The translations under genes were made by a program, and so were the position numbers. A DNA stretch of 64,000 nucleotides from Crossaster papposus (Eukaryota; Echinodermata; Asteroidea; Velatida; Solasteridae). The notes below the pieces were generated by a model. That model saw only the letters and a program-made list of their open reading frames with translations. It had not been told where the DNA came from and did no database searches. The DNA lies in assembly GCA_037893245.1 (NCBI GenBank), contig JBAIAA010000251.1, forward strand, positions 1,426,001 to 1,490,000. The letters run 5' to 3'. Shown here piece after piece: positions 1-11,757 of this stretch (positions are counted from its first letter, which is position 1; each line of letters opens with the position of its first letter).

Positions 1-190
1 TTTCGTTAAAAGACGTCTTCTTGAGAGATACGATTTAATATCCTGGAAAGACGTCTTTCCAAGATACGATTATCATGGAAAGGCGTCTTTTTGTGATACG
101 ATTATCATAGAAAGACGTCTTTCTGAGATACGATATTAGGAAAGATATATTTGTATCTCAGTATTCTGTCTTTCTGAGATAAATTATCTC
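1..190. repeat. Palindromic minisatellite, AAGACGTCTT type
   Basis: Four or so diverged units of about 35-40 bp each carry the palindrome AAGACGTCTT followed by GAGATACGAT. The same array reappears at 18051-18200. It is part of the composite repeat. Confidence 0.75.
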
Positions 191-204
191 AGAAACGCGG
201 AAAA

Positions 205-655
205 CGCGGATGGTCACTTTAAGCTTCCGTATTGCTGATCTAATCAGGATCCTACATAGTTTCAGCAGCATGTCGTCATCCCGGGATATATTATCTCAGG
301 ATGTCGTCATCCTACTTTCAACATGTCGTCATCACGCAATATATTATCTCAGGATGTCGTCATCCTATTTTCAGGATGTCGTCATCCCGCGATATATTAT
401 CTCAGGATGTCGTCATCCTACTTTCAACATGTCGTCATCCTGCGATATATTATCTCAGGATGTCGTCATCCTATTTTCAACATGTTGTCATCCCGCGATA
501 TATTTTCTCAGGATGTCGTCATCCTACTTTCAGCATGTCGTCATCACGCGATATATTATCTCAGGATGTCGCCATTACGCGAACAAATATCAAAGGATGT
601 CGTCATTTTGCCTCTATTATGTCGTCGTCCTGAGATAAAATATGTCAGGATGTAA
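205..655. repeat. 53-bp minisatellite (GGATGTCGTCATCC)
   Basis: A higher-order unit of about 53 bp alternates a 31-bp block (ending in a CGATATATTATCTCAGG-like run) with a 22-bp block (ending in TACTTTCAAC). Both blocks open with ATGTCGTCATCC. The core GGATG-NNNN-CATCC is an inverted repeat. All three frames stay open through the array, so the 110-142 aa open frames here are artefacts. Further copies are at 18225-18800 (direct) and 17180-17590 (inverted). Confidence 0.9.
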
Positions 656-1547
656 ACAAGTCGGATGGCACTTCCAGAGCTCCGTATTTTTCAGATGAAT
701 AACATTTTTGACTAACAAATAGTCACTTTTCTCACTTCCAGAAACTTGTTTTAACCTCAAATTGATTCTGGACTTTTCAATATTTCCTCTTTATTAAAAA
801 AAAAAGAAGATAATCCTATCCCCATTTTTCCTCAAAAGCTCTTGCAGAAAGGGCAAAACAGACTTTCGGCATGCGCAAGTCTACAATCCGTAACCTCTTC
901 CCGCATCCTCTGGACGTCAATGGTTCACTGGTTCACAGGTTCACAGTACGCGTGAAATATTCGCACATGCATTCACACGTGTGTGCATTTCTCTCTCACC
1001 TGTCAATCGTTCAATATCACTGAACCTTTGAGCTGCTCGTCTGCCAAGTTCTCCCGATTCAAAACTTCTGCTGATTCCACTAAATACTCGTCCCTCATCA
1101 AATACAGACCGGCTTTCATAATTCTTAAAAAAATAACCAGAAGATATAATTGCAATTATTCATCCAGTGTTGTAGTACTAGAACTCGCACCAAATTATGT
1201 AAACATAATAATGACCCTATAAACTCTCTGGCATGCTGTCATTTTGAAGAATTTTGAAGTAGTCTAAAGATGTGTCCCAGAGATGCATTTTTTTTTAAAT
1301 TTCTATTAAGCAGTTGGTTCAATATCAAATCTAAAAATATTATTGGTTCAGATCTAAAAATATTATTTTCTTGGTATATATAGCATCCACAGAACTAAAC
1401 CTTCGTCAGTTTAGTTTTCAAGCACCTTTCTTTTCATTAGATTTTTGAGAACTTTTGCGGCTTTCAAACAATAAAAATGTACAACTGACAATAAGTAAAA
1501 CATTTTTGAGGTCTTGGATATATTTGGACAATGTGCCCCTCCCAAGG

Positions 1548-1880
1548 TAAACACCATTGGTAATTGCTTGAATTATCATGAATGGGTAAATTTTTTGGGG
1601 TTGTATTTTTTAGTAAACATTGTTCAACTGACTTGTCTGGAGTTTTACAATCATGGATGCTGAGAAAAGCAAGAAAAATTAGTTTTCAACCGTCGTCAGG
1701 CAGTAGTTCTTATATTGTTCCTGTTTTTGTTATTATATAAAATTCAATTTTTCAGAACAATTAGAGGATATCTAGCGCAATCCTTTTGCTAGATGCCTAC
1801 AATCATTATTTACCTACAAATAAGTAAGATATTTCCAAATATAATTCGGTAGTAACATGTTGCGATTTCGCAAATGGTGT
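1548..1880. mobile_element. TTAA-type MITE, degraded copy in composite A
   Basis: It is homologous to the better preserved copies at 19672-20005 and 49936-50296. The inner ends are present (AAGGTAAACACCATTG on the left, AATGGTGTATCCTA on the right), but both outer ends with their TTAA have been lost relative to copy B. Confidence 0.65.
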
Positions 1881-2966
1881 ATCCTATCACGAGTGGGAAA
1901 CAAAAATCATACCTCTTCCTGACTGGTTCGCTGGGTTCGATAAGGCACCCCCGCTTATAGTGGTACGGTCGGCATGCACTATTTTTCAAAATCAAAGTGT
2001 ATGATGCAGCTTGCGTAATAGACCTTGAAATTTCACTTTTCATTCAAATCGTATGTAAATCTTAGTACCACAATCTTATTCGTCGATGTGTACTTGCATC
2101 TCAGATGGCTTCTCGAGTACTTGTGTGGCCGTTTTGAGGGTGAAATCGGATGTTTTGGGCAAACATTAGTCCGAGTAACTGGGACCCAAAAATCACCTTT
2201 TTCAACATGTGAACATGTCGGGTGATATCCAAGCAAGAGCCCTTTGGATCGCTGTACGGAATGTCTGCACATCGATCCCCCATGCCATGACCTCCCACAC
2301 TTATCCCCCAAAATGTCACGGAAAACGGCCACTTACAAAAATGCTGCTTGTCCCCAGTAGGCACTAAGGATCAAGGAAGACACTAACAGTATCAGTGTGT
2401 TCTTACCTTTCAAAAAAGTGAGAAAATCAGGCCTCAAAATGTGGAGCAATGTTCGCCGATTCAAATGCACATAATTATAGCCATTGTTGAGCAAAGTCAA
2501 CGGCTGTTACCTGTTTCGTGCACTGTGCTGTAGTGGATGGCTACAAATACTAGTTGAGTACACACTACACACCGTCCAAAACATGTTTCTTTGACCTATA
2601 CTAGCCTACATACACCAAAGATACACGTCTTTTATAAAAACGAACTTTCTCCATACTGAACAGGCACCTTTTTACCTTTGACGTTGCCTTTTCAACTCCA
2701 AATAAAATAGTGAAAGAAAAAGTTCCTAACCGCAGTTTCATAATTATATACACATAATTATATACAGGGCGCTACACATTATTTTTGTCAAAACATTCGC
2801 TTCAGACGCATCGCGTCCAAAAGCGACAAATCTAGTATTATTTTATTTTTTTCTATTTCTTTTTTCAAGACCCATTTTTACTGTGTTTGTTTTTGTACCA
2901 ACTTGTATCTCACCGAAATTTCGCGACGATTTTGTTCTCCACTGATGTTCACTCCGAACCGTTGAG

Positions 2967-3290
2967 GGTGTCTGACCCTAGTGCGCGGAATAGCCGGGCT
3001 AGATAGCCCCTTCGCTGGACTCTAAGCTGAGGGTGGCTGACCCTGGTACGCTAGATAGCCGAGCTAGATAGCCCCTTCGCTGGACTCTAAGCTGAGGGTG
3101 GCTGACCCTGGTGCGCTGGATAGCCAGACTAGATAGCCCCCTCGCTGGACTCTAAGCTGAGGGTGGCTGATCCTGGTGCGCTGGATAGCCGAGCTAGATA
3201 GCCCTTGCGCTGGACTCTAAGCTGAGGGTGGCTGACCCTGGTGCGCTGGATAGCCGGGCTAGATAGCCCTTTCGCTGGACTCTGTTGTTC
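2967..3290. repeat. 65-bp tandem repeat, about 5 copies
   Basis: The unit contains GAGGGTGGCTGACCCTGG, then GATAGCCGAGCTAGATAGCC, then CGCTGGACTCTAAGCT. CTGGACTCTAAGCT recurs at 3015, 3080 and 3145, a spacing of 65 bp. The paralogous array at 40601-41005 has one more unit. No coding role is apparent. Confidence 0.9.
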
Positions 3291-4154
3291 TCTAACACAA
3301 TGACTGCTAGATGGACCTTGCTGTAGGCATAACTCGGATTCGCAGTTTGCTTACTATTGACGAATATTGACGACCCTTCCACACAAATTGAAAGGGCCCA
3401 GTGATTCAGGTACACCCCCCTGCTACACCTGGCTGGGGCAGTAGAGGGAGCTTAACCCCTCACTGGTGCTAGGAATAACACTCCCCTCACCCAAGAAGTA
3501 TACATCCTCCAGACTTATAAGCTAGAAGAGTTAAGTACTCAAATGGTGTTTAAAGCACACAAGAACATTTACATTCATTTCAAAAATAACCTAGCGAATG
3601 ATTAGGCCAGATAAAAAACAAAACTAGTTTCTAGTCCAGATGATTTTTGGTTAGAGGGTCGTATCATATAATAATAATTAGACAGACTCCACTAACTCTA
3701 CACAAAAAATAAGAATTAGGATTGGTAGAAAAGTGCCGATGTGAATATGACTCAGATTTTTGTCACTTTTAATTTATTTAAAAACTTTTGTTGTAGCAAA
3801 AGAATTATCCACACGAGGATAAGAAACAATATATTCATGATTTGGCCTGATAAAAAGCTTACATGGATTAAAGATTGTACTGGTCCCCCCTTGTTTATTT
3901 CATCTGGTTTGTCGTCTAGAAGAAAACAGAAAAACCAATGTAGGTAATTTTAACGATCATTCAAATGACTGATCGTTGAAAATTACTTACATTGTTGTTT
4001 TTTCTTATTATGTACGGTTATGATATTGGGTTTTCCTATAATCACGGCTTTAGCAACTGCCGCGTTTTTTGAGAGACACCTTGTAGTTAGAGAAGTTATC
4101 AGTAAAGATACCAAACATTTTTGTTTTTTAAGAGCCAAAGATTGCAAACTGCAT

Positions 4155-4528
4155 GAAGTTCTGGCTGCAAGACGTCCTAATGGCGGTATGCAGCGCTCCG
4201 TAGGCCGCCGATGCAGGCGCCCTCTAACGCCTAACGTGACCACGCTCTTAGCTTCGAATAGAACGTCTTGGCTAACTAACTTAATCGCTCGAAAAATTCG
4301 CATGTGTGTGTGACGTTGTGTGTACAATCGCGTGACGTAACATGGTCAAGTTTCTGTTACGTCACGTAATTATGCACGCAACGTCACACGCGCATGCAAA
4401 TGCGACATAATGATTTTCCGAGCGATTGTTGGTTAGCCAAGACGTCCTATTCGAAGGTCATGGCGTGGTCTACGTTTAGAGGATGCCCTCATAGGCAGCC
4501 TACGATACCGGGATTAGAATGCAAAGAA
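4155..4528. mobile_element. Long-TIR hairpin MITE (TAGTCTTGG family), copy 1
   Basis: The left arm (GCAAGACGTCCTAATGGCGG, ACCACGC, GAATAGAACGTCTTGGCTAAC) reappears in inverted form on the right (GTTAGCCAAGACGTCCTATTCGAAGGTCATGGCGTGG and onward, given here in parts). The arms are about 150 bp and surround a CpG-rich centre. The extreme right end is deleted relative to the copy at 41961-42344. No coding capacity. Confidence 0.7.
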
Positions 4529-4530
4529 TG

Positions 4531-5490
4531 TGTAATTTTCGTATTTTATTTACTTATTTTTTTTTACATATAATTGTACTATGGATAAGCATTCAGCCAT
4601 TGAGCTGATTTTTGAAAATTGGGGGATTGTAAATTAGTGTATACACAAGAAATTTAGACAATTAAAGAACCCTGAAACTGAATTATTGTGTGTATCTTTT
4701 TATTATTAAGTGTGATTGAGGTCTGCAGTTAAAACTCCGTTTTTACAAACCTAATACTACTGGTTGGCACAAGTCCGGTATATTGGAAATCAGAGGTAAC
4801 ATTGTAAGGATGTAGTGTTGCATTTTTGTTTTTAATTGGCTAATATTTGACTTTTTGGAAAACATTTAAATTGTAAGGGGGCTAGCCTTGCATTTGTATT
4901 AAAATTAACAAAATAATTACTTTTGGGAAAACATTTAAATGCGCCGTATTCCTGGTCCCATGAGGGCGCTGTAAGACGCAATTTTCTGGGTACCCAACAC
5001 GGGTAAAATCGCGTTTAATGAAGTCGTTCAGTAACTTTACTTTTATCTAACAAATGGAATATTGAAAATGTTTGATTTTGGAGCTGTAAGAATATGTAAA
5101 CTGACGTGAATTATCTTCTAATCACTTTTAATTATACCCCCAATACCCAGAGCCGTAGATAGAGACAGCGCCATCAACGTTCAAAAATACGGCCTATTGC
5201 AAGGGGTTAGTTAATAGCCTTGGATTTTTATTAAAATTACACAAATAAACCACAAGAGAAACTGACTATGTGAATATGCACATTTACAAATAATGCAAAC
5301 TCAGTTTTACTTGTGGTTTATTTGAGTATTATAAAATAAAACGTCGTATCCTTATTGAGTGATCCCCACAATGTCGCTTCCCAGGTTGTATCGTACAATT
5401 GGGTGTGATCCCTGGCTAAACGGCATTCTGGTGTTTATGACTTCTGACTAATATGCCCTCGAACAAAGATACTGACCATTTGGAAGACCA
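4531..5490. repeat. Dispersed degenerate repeat around a GGGGCTAGCCTTGCATTT motif
   Basis: A phrase close to TTGTAAGGGGCTAGCCTTG followed by CATTTTTATTAAAATT recurs near 4872, 5205, 5635, 5705 and 5775 in A+T-rich DNA. It has the look of an old fragmented element. I see no gene in this stretch. Confidence 0.45.
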
Positions 5491-5499
5491 CCAACATAG

Positions 5500-5568
5500 G
5501 GCAAGATAGCTCAGTTGGTAGATCGCCCGACCCGAATTCTAAAGGTCGCAGGTTCAACGCCTTGTCAA
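5500..5568 (+). repeat. tRNA-like segment, probable SINE head
   Basis: An A box (TAGCTCAGTTGGTAGA) is followed about 35 bp on by a B box (GGTTCAACGCC, one or two bases off GGTTCGANNCC). The acceptor stem does not pair convincingly and no CCA or terminator is visible, so this reads as a tRNA-derived SINE or pseudogene rather than a working tRNA. Confidence 0.55.
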
Positions 5569-5792
5569 TTTCCTTGTTCACTTTTAATTTTATTTAAATT
5601 GACCAAAAATGTACTTGTCTTTAAGAAAATAAAATGTAAGGGGTTATAGCCTTGCATTTTTATAAAATTGGCCTATTTTTTTATTTTTTTAGATAAATTA
5701 AACATTGAAAGGGGTTAGCCTTGCATTTTTATTAATTTTTTTCCAAATTAACAATATAGAACATTTTTAAATTGTAAGGGTTAGCCTTGACC

Positions 5793-6122
5793 TTCGCCAT
5801 GACCTTCGAATATGTCGTCTTGGCTAACTCGCATAATCGCTTGGTAAATTACGAGCGGAATTGTGTACATTTGCATGCGCGTGTGATGTTGCGTGCATAA
5901 TCGAATGATGCTACATGCATAATCGCTAACTCATTGGTCAAGTTTCTGTTACATCACATAATTATGCAACGTCACACGCGCATGCAAATCGACACGATTG
6001 TGCTTAGAATCTTTCGAGAGATTATAAGGCCGATGTGAGTAAGGGTGGTCATAGCGTGGTCTACGGCGTACATCAGAGGGCGCCCGCATTGGCGGCCTAC
6101 GCGAGCAGCATACAGCGCTGTT
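5793..6122. mobile_element. Long-TIR hairpin MITE, copy 2 (left arm truncated)
   Basis: It shares GTCTTGGCTAACTCGCATAATCG, CATGCGCGTGTGATGTTGCG (in parts) and the GGCGGCCTACGC / CATACAGCGCTG right arm with the copies at 4155 and 41961. The outermost left arm is missing. Non-coding. Confidence 0.6.
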
Positions 6123-8870
6123 TTCTTAGTTGTTTATTTTGAACTCCAAGGAAGTAATCAATATGCAAACATGTCATATCTCCAGAACCGAAGGGGCCAT
6201 GGAGCTCTATAACATACTAATTGAAAGCTGACGTTGTGAGCTTTGCATTCATGTATATAACTATTTTTTTGCGACATAATATTAATTTTTATAAAAATTG
6301 ACTATATTAATTTTGACTTTTTGAATTTTTATTAAAAAAATTGTTTTATTTATTTTACCAAATAAATGGTCATAAATTACAAATAAAACAATTGACTGCA
6401 TGTGATATCTAAAATCAATGAGAAATTTATTATTATCAGAAAAAACACAAGATGAAACCAAATAAGGTCATTTTCTCCCATTTTCTCCCTAAAACGCCCC
6501 ATTTGTTTCTAGAAGTAATTTGAAAGGTTAAACAAAAAATTGCTGGTAAAATTGCATTTTAGAGCAATGTTCACATGTGGCGTCAGTGATGACAGCTAAA
6601 GTAATTTCAACTGTTTCCTATAATGTACAAATAAAGTCCAGCCTGAAGTCTGGTGTCGAGACAAAAGTGGGTAATACCGACTGCTCTCTCCTGGCACCAG
6701 ACTACTTCATATTGAAAATTTGCAAAAATAGACTTCTACACAAATTTGTTATTCACCTTTTTGTAAATTTGAATGCTTCAGATTTAACCGATGCCTCTTT
6801 TTCTTTCGTATGATGAGCAGCTTAACGTGTTACTGCATACATCGGCTGTTACCACAAAAAACGCACCTCCTATTTTTTTTACCCAGTTTCCCATCTTAAA
6901 AAGCTATACAAACATATCAAAATGAATGTTCACATTGATAAAATAAAAAGCAATTAATGAAATTGTTAGTTAAATTGCATGTTAATAAAAGGTACTTAAT
7001 ACTGTGACAAATCTACTGATAGATAGATGCGAGGGTGCATATCGGTACTCATGATGTTATGATCAATCATGACAACATCATAATAACCAATTCCCTGCAG
7101 AAGTATCTACCCCACCCTCACCCCCAGTCCATAGCAGCTGGGATGCCATTATACCACACATTTGTTATGGGCTCATTAGTGAGGGGTTCTGGCAAAATGA
7201 GACAGAACTGGGCAGAGGTTGAAATTAGGGTTTTCGTTAAGAAAACAGAATACAATTCTCCTTACAATGCTGTATGTTGTGCTTCAATCGGACATTCCGT
7301 GAACAAGTTATGGATGTTTAAAATTCACATTTATCAATATGTCGCTAAGGTACAATGTTATGAAAAATAACTTTGAAATGTTGAGTTTTGTACATGATAT
7401 ATGGGAAAATGTTAATTGTTTTCCCTATAAAAACTCTTTCATTCCACTATTTCCATACTATTTTTTAATCAAATATAGTTATTAGACATAGCAAGGATTA
7501 CAAATATCAATCAATCTGAAGAAAAATAAACCACCCATTATTTATTATTTTGCAATTTTCTCCACTATGCCCTGTGCTCAGTTCTGCCTCGCACAATAAA
7601 GCACATTGAGTTGCAAGTCTGGTTGTTTTTGTTTCCCTTGGGGGAACAAAAAAATCCTCCAAACCACAAATTAATAAAAGAAACAGTTTCCAATGACTTG
7701 AAAACTTTATTTTAAAAGAGACAAAGAAAGAAAAATATAATACTTTTTGTTAACAAAAAAATAACAAATCCCCAACTATGATGATTGTTGTAAAATCACT
7801 CCCCGGACGTAAAACTCTCCAAAATTAGCCCTATTATTAAGATTTCCAAGGCGCTAAACAAGATTGGGGGATGATAAATTCTCATTGGCACTGGTAGAAA
7901 AGAGAATTATTATCTCATCGGAAGTGCGAGATCGCACGGTTATTGGAAATGGTGCGTGTCTTATGCAAATCAGGGATCAGTGTGCAGTTGTCCACGAAGG
8001 GTGCTGAGGAATGTCCTTTAAGGTGCGTGTATGTTATTTAAATACTAAGAATTGGAAGTGCTTAGTTTGGATTTATTATTTGATCTTCGAGCTTGTTCGC
8101 TTTTTCAAGCGCTCGATCGCCTTCGGGGGTCAGACGGGAAATGTTTTAGAGCATCTTTTTTTCTGAACCCAAATAAATCCCAGGTTTTGATCTCCGTTTT
8201 TCGCCTGTCTCAATTAAATATTGATAAATTCCTAATTGTTTCCAAGCCTACAACATTTTCATGAAATTTATTCAGGGATAGCAGCAAACGCTGTAAAAAG
8301 TAAAGATATTTGTTGGGATGATTGCCAATACCGCATCCGTTAACGATTCGAAGTGTTCATTGTAAAGATAGTCAATAGGGCTTACCCATGTTTATGTTAA
8401 ATGTCCCGGTTTAGGAGTTAAAGAAGGAAATTGTCGAGTTTCTTTTACAGTTTATTTATATGTTCACAGTGATAGAGAAAAAAATGCTCACAGAAATGTA
8501 AGGTTATAGTATCTTATTATGATGGTTTGTGGTGAATACGCTTCCAATCAAATCGGAAGTAAAAGTTTATATATTGAAGTGTACATCCCCACGTTATGCA
8601 GATTGTAATGTACAAATAACTGAATCGTTGCTAGTCAAAGAAAAAATTTAAGTTTGTAAAGCGAATTGAGTTGAATAAAATGTCAAAACATATGATAATA
8701 TTCAAACATTGTGTAGGTCATAAACATATAGACAAGCTGAAAGTATAAGAATTGTATTGTATATAGCTATTTTTCAAGTGGTGAATCCCGGCGTGTGTGA
8801 GCGTAAACCAGCAAAAATAAAACATGTAAAAATTTAATATGTAAACATATTTTGGTTGTTGCAAGTCTGT
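6123..8870. other. Unannotated A+T-rich stretch
   Basis: I find no convincing gene, RNA or recognisable element. The short open frames at 6577-6813, 7035-7370 and 8052-8264 lack any motif or splice context I can support. Confidence 0.4.
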
Positions 8871-8871
8871 T

Positions 8872-8910
8872 GCAAGTACATGTACATGTACATGTACATG
8901 TACATGTATG
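8872..8910. repeat. Hexanucleotide microsatellite (TACATG)n
   Basis: Five to six perfect units of GTACAT, self-complementary within each unit. The CTCTCT-like VHVHVHV and TCTCTCT peptides in overlapping frames come from this repeat and are not proteins. Confidence 0.9.
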
Positions 8911-8956
8911 GTTGGTTATCGTGGCTGAGATGAGATTGGTCAATACGTATAGGCTG

Positions 8957-9113
8957 GGTTCGGGCGGTCTGTTCTTGACTCGCGAAACTCGATTGTGCAA
9001 AACCCCAAATAATAGGTGGTGTGTGATCCTGTTCCGAGTGCAAGATTCTTGGGTCGCGTTTGAGCGCGACAACCGAGTTTTGCGTGTCAAGAACAGACCG
9101 CCCGACGCGACGA
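8957..9113. repeat. Inverted repeat with about 30-bp arms
   Basis: GGGCGGTCTGTTCTTGACTC at 8959 pairs with TGTCAAGAACAGACCGCCC ending near 9105, and the arms extend inward through CGAAACTCG / CGAGTTTTGCG. The short loop portion also holds a GCGCGAC palindrome (CGCGTTTGAGCGCG). It is a probable small TIR element. Confidence 0.7.
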
Positions 9114-9995
9114 ACCAGTCTGAGTCACCGTTGGAGTAAATCGGATGTGCAAGGGCCGCATGTGCAGGGTTCACCAAGTTCATGTTGTTTTGTCAAGTAC
9201 GTGACTTCATTTCCGGTCTGTATTTCCTCCAAAGCTCTAGGAGCCAATTCCATTGAGCTGCTAAGAACAATAAATTGGCTTAGCACAACAATGCCCTGCT
9301 CAGTTAAAAAGGTTACAAGTTTAGACTCCATTGTTTTTTTTTCCGGGGCGCCTCGCAAATAAACCAGTTAAACATTCTACCTGAGGCTAAAGCATTTATA
9401 AGTTTATGCATGTCTTGTGCTAAATCAAGTAAGTAAAATAATAATAATAATGAAGACCACCCCCACCCCCCTTAAACAAACCAAAACAAACCAAACAAAC
9501 AAACAGAACAACAGTAAACTACAGATCAGTAGAAACACATTCTGATAACTTTAGTGTTCAAGCGGCTTTGGCATTAAACCCAGTAAATGCGTTACCATCA
9601 AAATTAAATTTAAAAAAAAATCAAAACATTCGCAGAATAGTATATTTTTACTTGATGTAGAGCGTACAGATGTGGAACTCGACAATTTGTTTTCATAACG
9701 TTTTGGTATTATTAATATGTTACCTTTAATAATATCGTGGCTAGTGTTTGTTTCATAATGGGGCTCTACATACAACACGAACTGAACAAAAATCACGACC
9801 GGTGTACGTCATGTTTCTATCCACCAATCATAGTTGGTCACCCAACAAGTCAGTGGTTCAAGTGGTCTTTCATTGGGGAAGTCACAATACAATATTTGTC
9901 GAGGCACCTATCTATCTAACCCGATTTTTCCTTTAGCCTTGCTCTCTGGTTAAGATATTCCGCAAGAAAATTGGCGAAGAAAAAGATAAACCTTA
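9114..9995. other. No supported gene
   Basis: A 77-codon open frame on the minus strand (9125-9358) has ordinary-looking amino-acid composition but no family I recognise. Simple A/C-rich sequence lies at 9435-9520. Nothing else stands out. Confidence 0.4.
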
Positions 9996-9996
9996 A

Positions 9997-10066
9997 CAAC
10001 AGCCGGATTCGAACCACAGACTTTTCGATCCATAGCCTATATCTCTACCAACTAGGTTATTTGTGA
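9997..10066 (-). repeat. tRNA-like segment, probable SINE head (minus strand)
   Basis: Read on the minus strand there is an A-box-like CCTAGTTGGTAGAG and a perfect B box GGTTCGAATCC at 10003-10013 in complement, spaced as in a tRNA. The stems are poor, so a tRNA-derived repeat or pseudogene is favoured over a functional tRNA. Confidence 0.55.
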
Positions 10067-10297
10067 GTTAGTTAAGAACAGGGGTTCTTTAGAGTTTTTT
10101 TAATAATAAATCAGTTGCCATTGTTCTCATTGTTCTTTTCATGAATATACGTTTACGCATTACAGCTGCCGAAAAAAAAAATGCGAACCGCTACACGTAC
10201 ACGTGGTTCAAGTTCATTTATTGCCTTGTCGCCTTGCAAACCATCGAATCTCATCTGTCTTCCTTTCATTGGTCAGTTGGGAGTGTCAATCACAAAG

Positions 10298-10755
10298 CAC
10301 GCGTTTGAACGTGTCATCGACGACTATAAAACGTCCATCAATAAGATGTGTTCATTTCACAGTGTCGGTGACTGAAAGTCACATTAACATAACTCCCGTT
10401 CATAAATTTTAAACGAGTCAGTGGTGCGTGATTGACAGCGCACTAGGGGCCACGCGTTTGAACATGCCATCGACGTCTATAACACGTCCACCAATAAGAT
10501 GGGTTCATTTCACAGTGTCGGTGACTGAAAGTCACATTAATATAACTCCCGTCATGACTAATAAACGAGTCAGTGGTGTGTAATTGACAGCGCACTAGGG
10601 GCCACGCGTTTGAACATGTCATCGACGTCTTTAAAACGTCCACTAAGAAGATGGGTTCATTTCACAGTGTCGGTGACTGAAAGTTGCATTAACATAACTC
10701 ACGTTCATGAATATTAAACGAGTCAGTGGTGTGTGATTGACAGTGCGCTAGGGGC
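10298..10755. repeat. About 152-bp tandem repeat, 3 copies, upstream of the C1q gene
   Basis: CACGCGTTTGAAC starts at 10298, 10451 and 10603, spaced 153 and 152 bp. Each unit carries TTTCACAGTGTCGGTGACTG, an AACGAGTCAGTGG block and GCGC-TAGGGGCCA. The array ends where a CCAAT box (10755-10759) and the first exon of the C1q gene begin, so it may form part of that promoter. Confidence 0.85.
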
Positions 10756-10917
10756 CAATTACAAACCGGGCAACGTTCCTCAGTCACTGCTAAGGAAATC
10801 ACTGGCAAGTTTTTAAGGCAGGAGCGCGCGCTTCATTCCTCACAACGACCGCAACTCATCTTCGCCTTCGACAGGACAGCCAGAGAGAGACCTGAACGCA
10901 AGAACGAGATTTGCAAG
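10756..10917 (+). promoter_or_regulatory. Probable promoter and first non-coding exon of the C1q gene
   Basis: A CCAAT box at 10755-10759 is followed by a TTTTTAAGG element and a GC-rich, purine-rich leader that ends in AAG|GTAAGG, a consensus 5' splice site after 10917. No ATG-initiated frame of note lies in the leader. The transcription start is not visible precisely; I infer it near 10830. The 11-kb intron sequence after it is unremarkable. Confidence 0.5.
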
Positions 10918-11687
10918 GTAAGGTTCTGTGACAGATGGAAACAGGCTTTTCAAGTCTTGAGATGAAATTAATGTTTGTATTCCTTCTTGATTAGTGGTTC
11001 TTACAAAAGTATGTTTTAAACAAAACTCGTGAATAGAGTAAGTTGTGTCAGATATTGTGTCAGATTTTGACTCTCTGCTCCGCTGTCCATGTAAATGGTT
11101 GTAAAAGACCGTTCATGTACTTAGGGTCCCCTATACATGTATACCCTTGGTACTGTGCTTGATGTTCAGGCTGTTCCACCATCCTTCTGACATGCTTCAA
11201 TGAGCACACACAGCCTTCCCCAGTATCCTACCAAGCATCTTTTAGCCTCCTGTCAGAATCTGCCGCGTATCCTATTCCAGAATCTTCCACCTCATGTCCA
11301 CTGAACTCGGCACCATCCACAACCCATATGGTGTTAGTGCAAGCATCCCATCCTATTGATTTTGTCACCACTCCATGCAAACCCTTAGGGCATAAGTCTT
11401 ATTTAAAAGGGTTGGAGCAAACGTCAAATGTATTGTATTCCTTCTTTGCATCCACAGACTCCCCTTGTTATCTCCCCATTTTGTCATCATCTTTGTTACT
11501 TTCTTTTTAGGGACAGCTGCTCGCTTTGATAAAACATAATGATATCACAACATCAACAACAAACAAACAAACAAATTATAGCCTTTACGCTGACAACAGC
11601 CTCAAAGCGCTGTAAAAATACATTAAAATAAACAAATAAAGAGACTTGTTGTGAGTTAAGGTGTTTGTTTTTTTGTATTATTTTCAG

Positions 11688-11757
11688 GTGACATTCAACT
11701 TCAGTCACTTATATTTATTCTCGGCGGCTGAGCTCTGATTAAGAACACCACGTCAAG
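11688..11757 (+). other. Probable second non-coding exon of the C1q gene
   Basis: A pyrimidine tract with TTTTCAG ends at 11687 and a 70-bp exon follows, closed by CAAG|GTAGGC. Both sites match splice consensus. The exon has no start codon in frame with the downstream coding exon, so it would be 5' untranslated. Transcript data are needed to confirm it. Confidence 0.5.

Larger units (their letters stand above)
1..4530. repeat. Composite repeat, copy A (left edge may be cut by the window)
   Basis: This stretch is closely similar, base for base over long runs, to two separate stretches: 1-1940 matches 18051-20055 and 1944-4530 matches 39563-42350. In order it holds palindromic minisatellites, non-coding DNA, a TTAA-type MITE, more non-coding DNA, a 65-bp tandem array and a hairpin MITE. 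No conserved protein was found in it. The short open frames in 210-655 are a by-product of the minisatellite. The non-coding parts 656-1540, 1944-2966 and 3291-4150 show nothing beyond their similarity to copy B. Whether the whole is one transposon or a nest of several cannot be decided here. Confidence 0.8.

Noticed and set aside
210-655. Three overlapping serine-rich open frames of 110-142 codons
   Set aside because: They are produced by the 53-bp minisatellite, are open in all frames, and recur at 18226-18799 and inverted at 17191-17645; no protein signal.
9125-9358. Possible 77-codon minus-strand gene
   Set aside because: No known domain, no splice or polyadenylation context, overlapped by another open frame on the plus strand.
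5500-10066. Functional tRNA genes at 5500-5568 and 9997-10066
   Set aside because: Internal boxes are present but acceptor stems do not pair and no T-run terminator is placed correctly; tRNA-derived repeats fit better.
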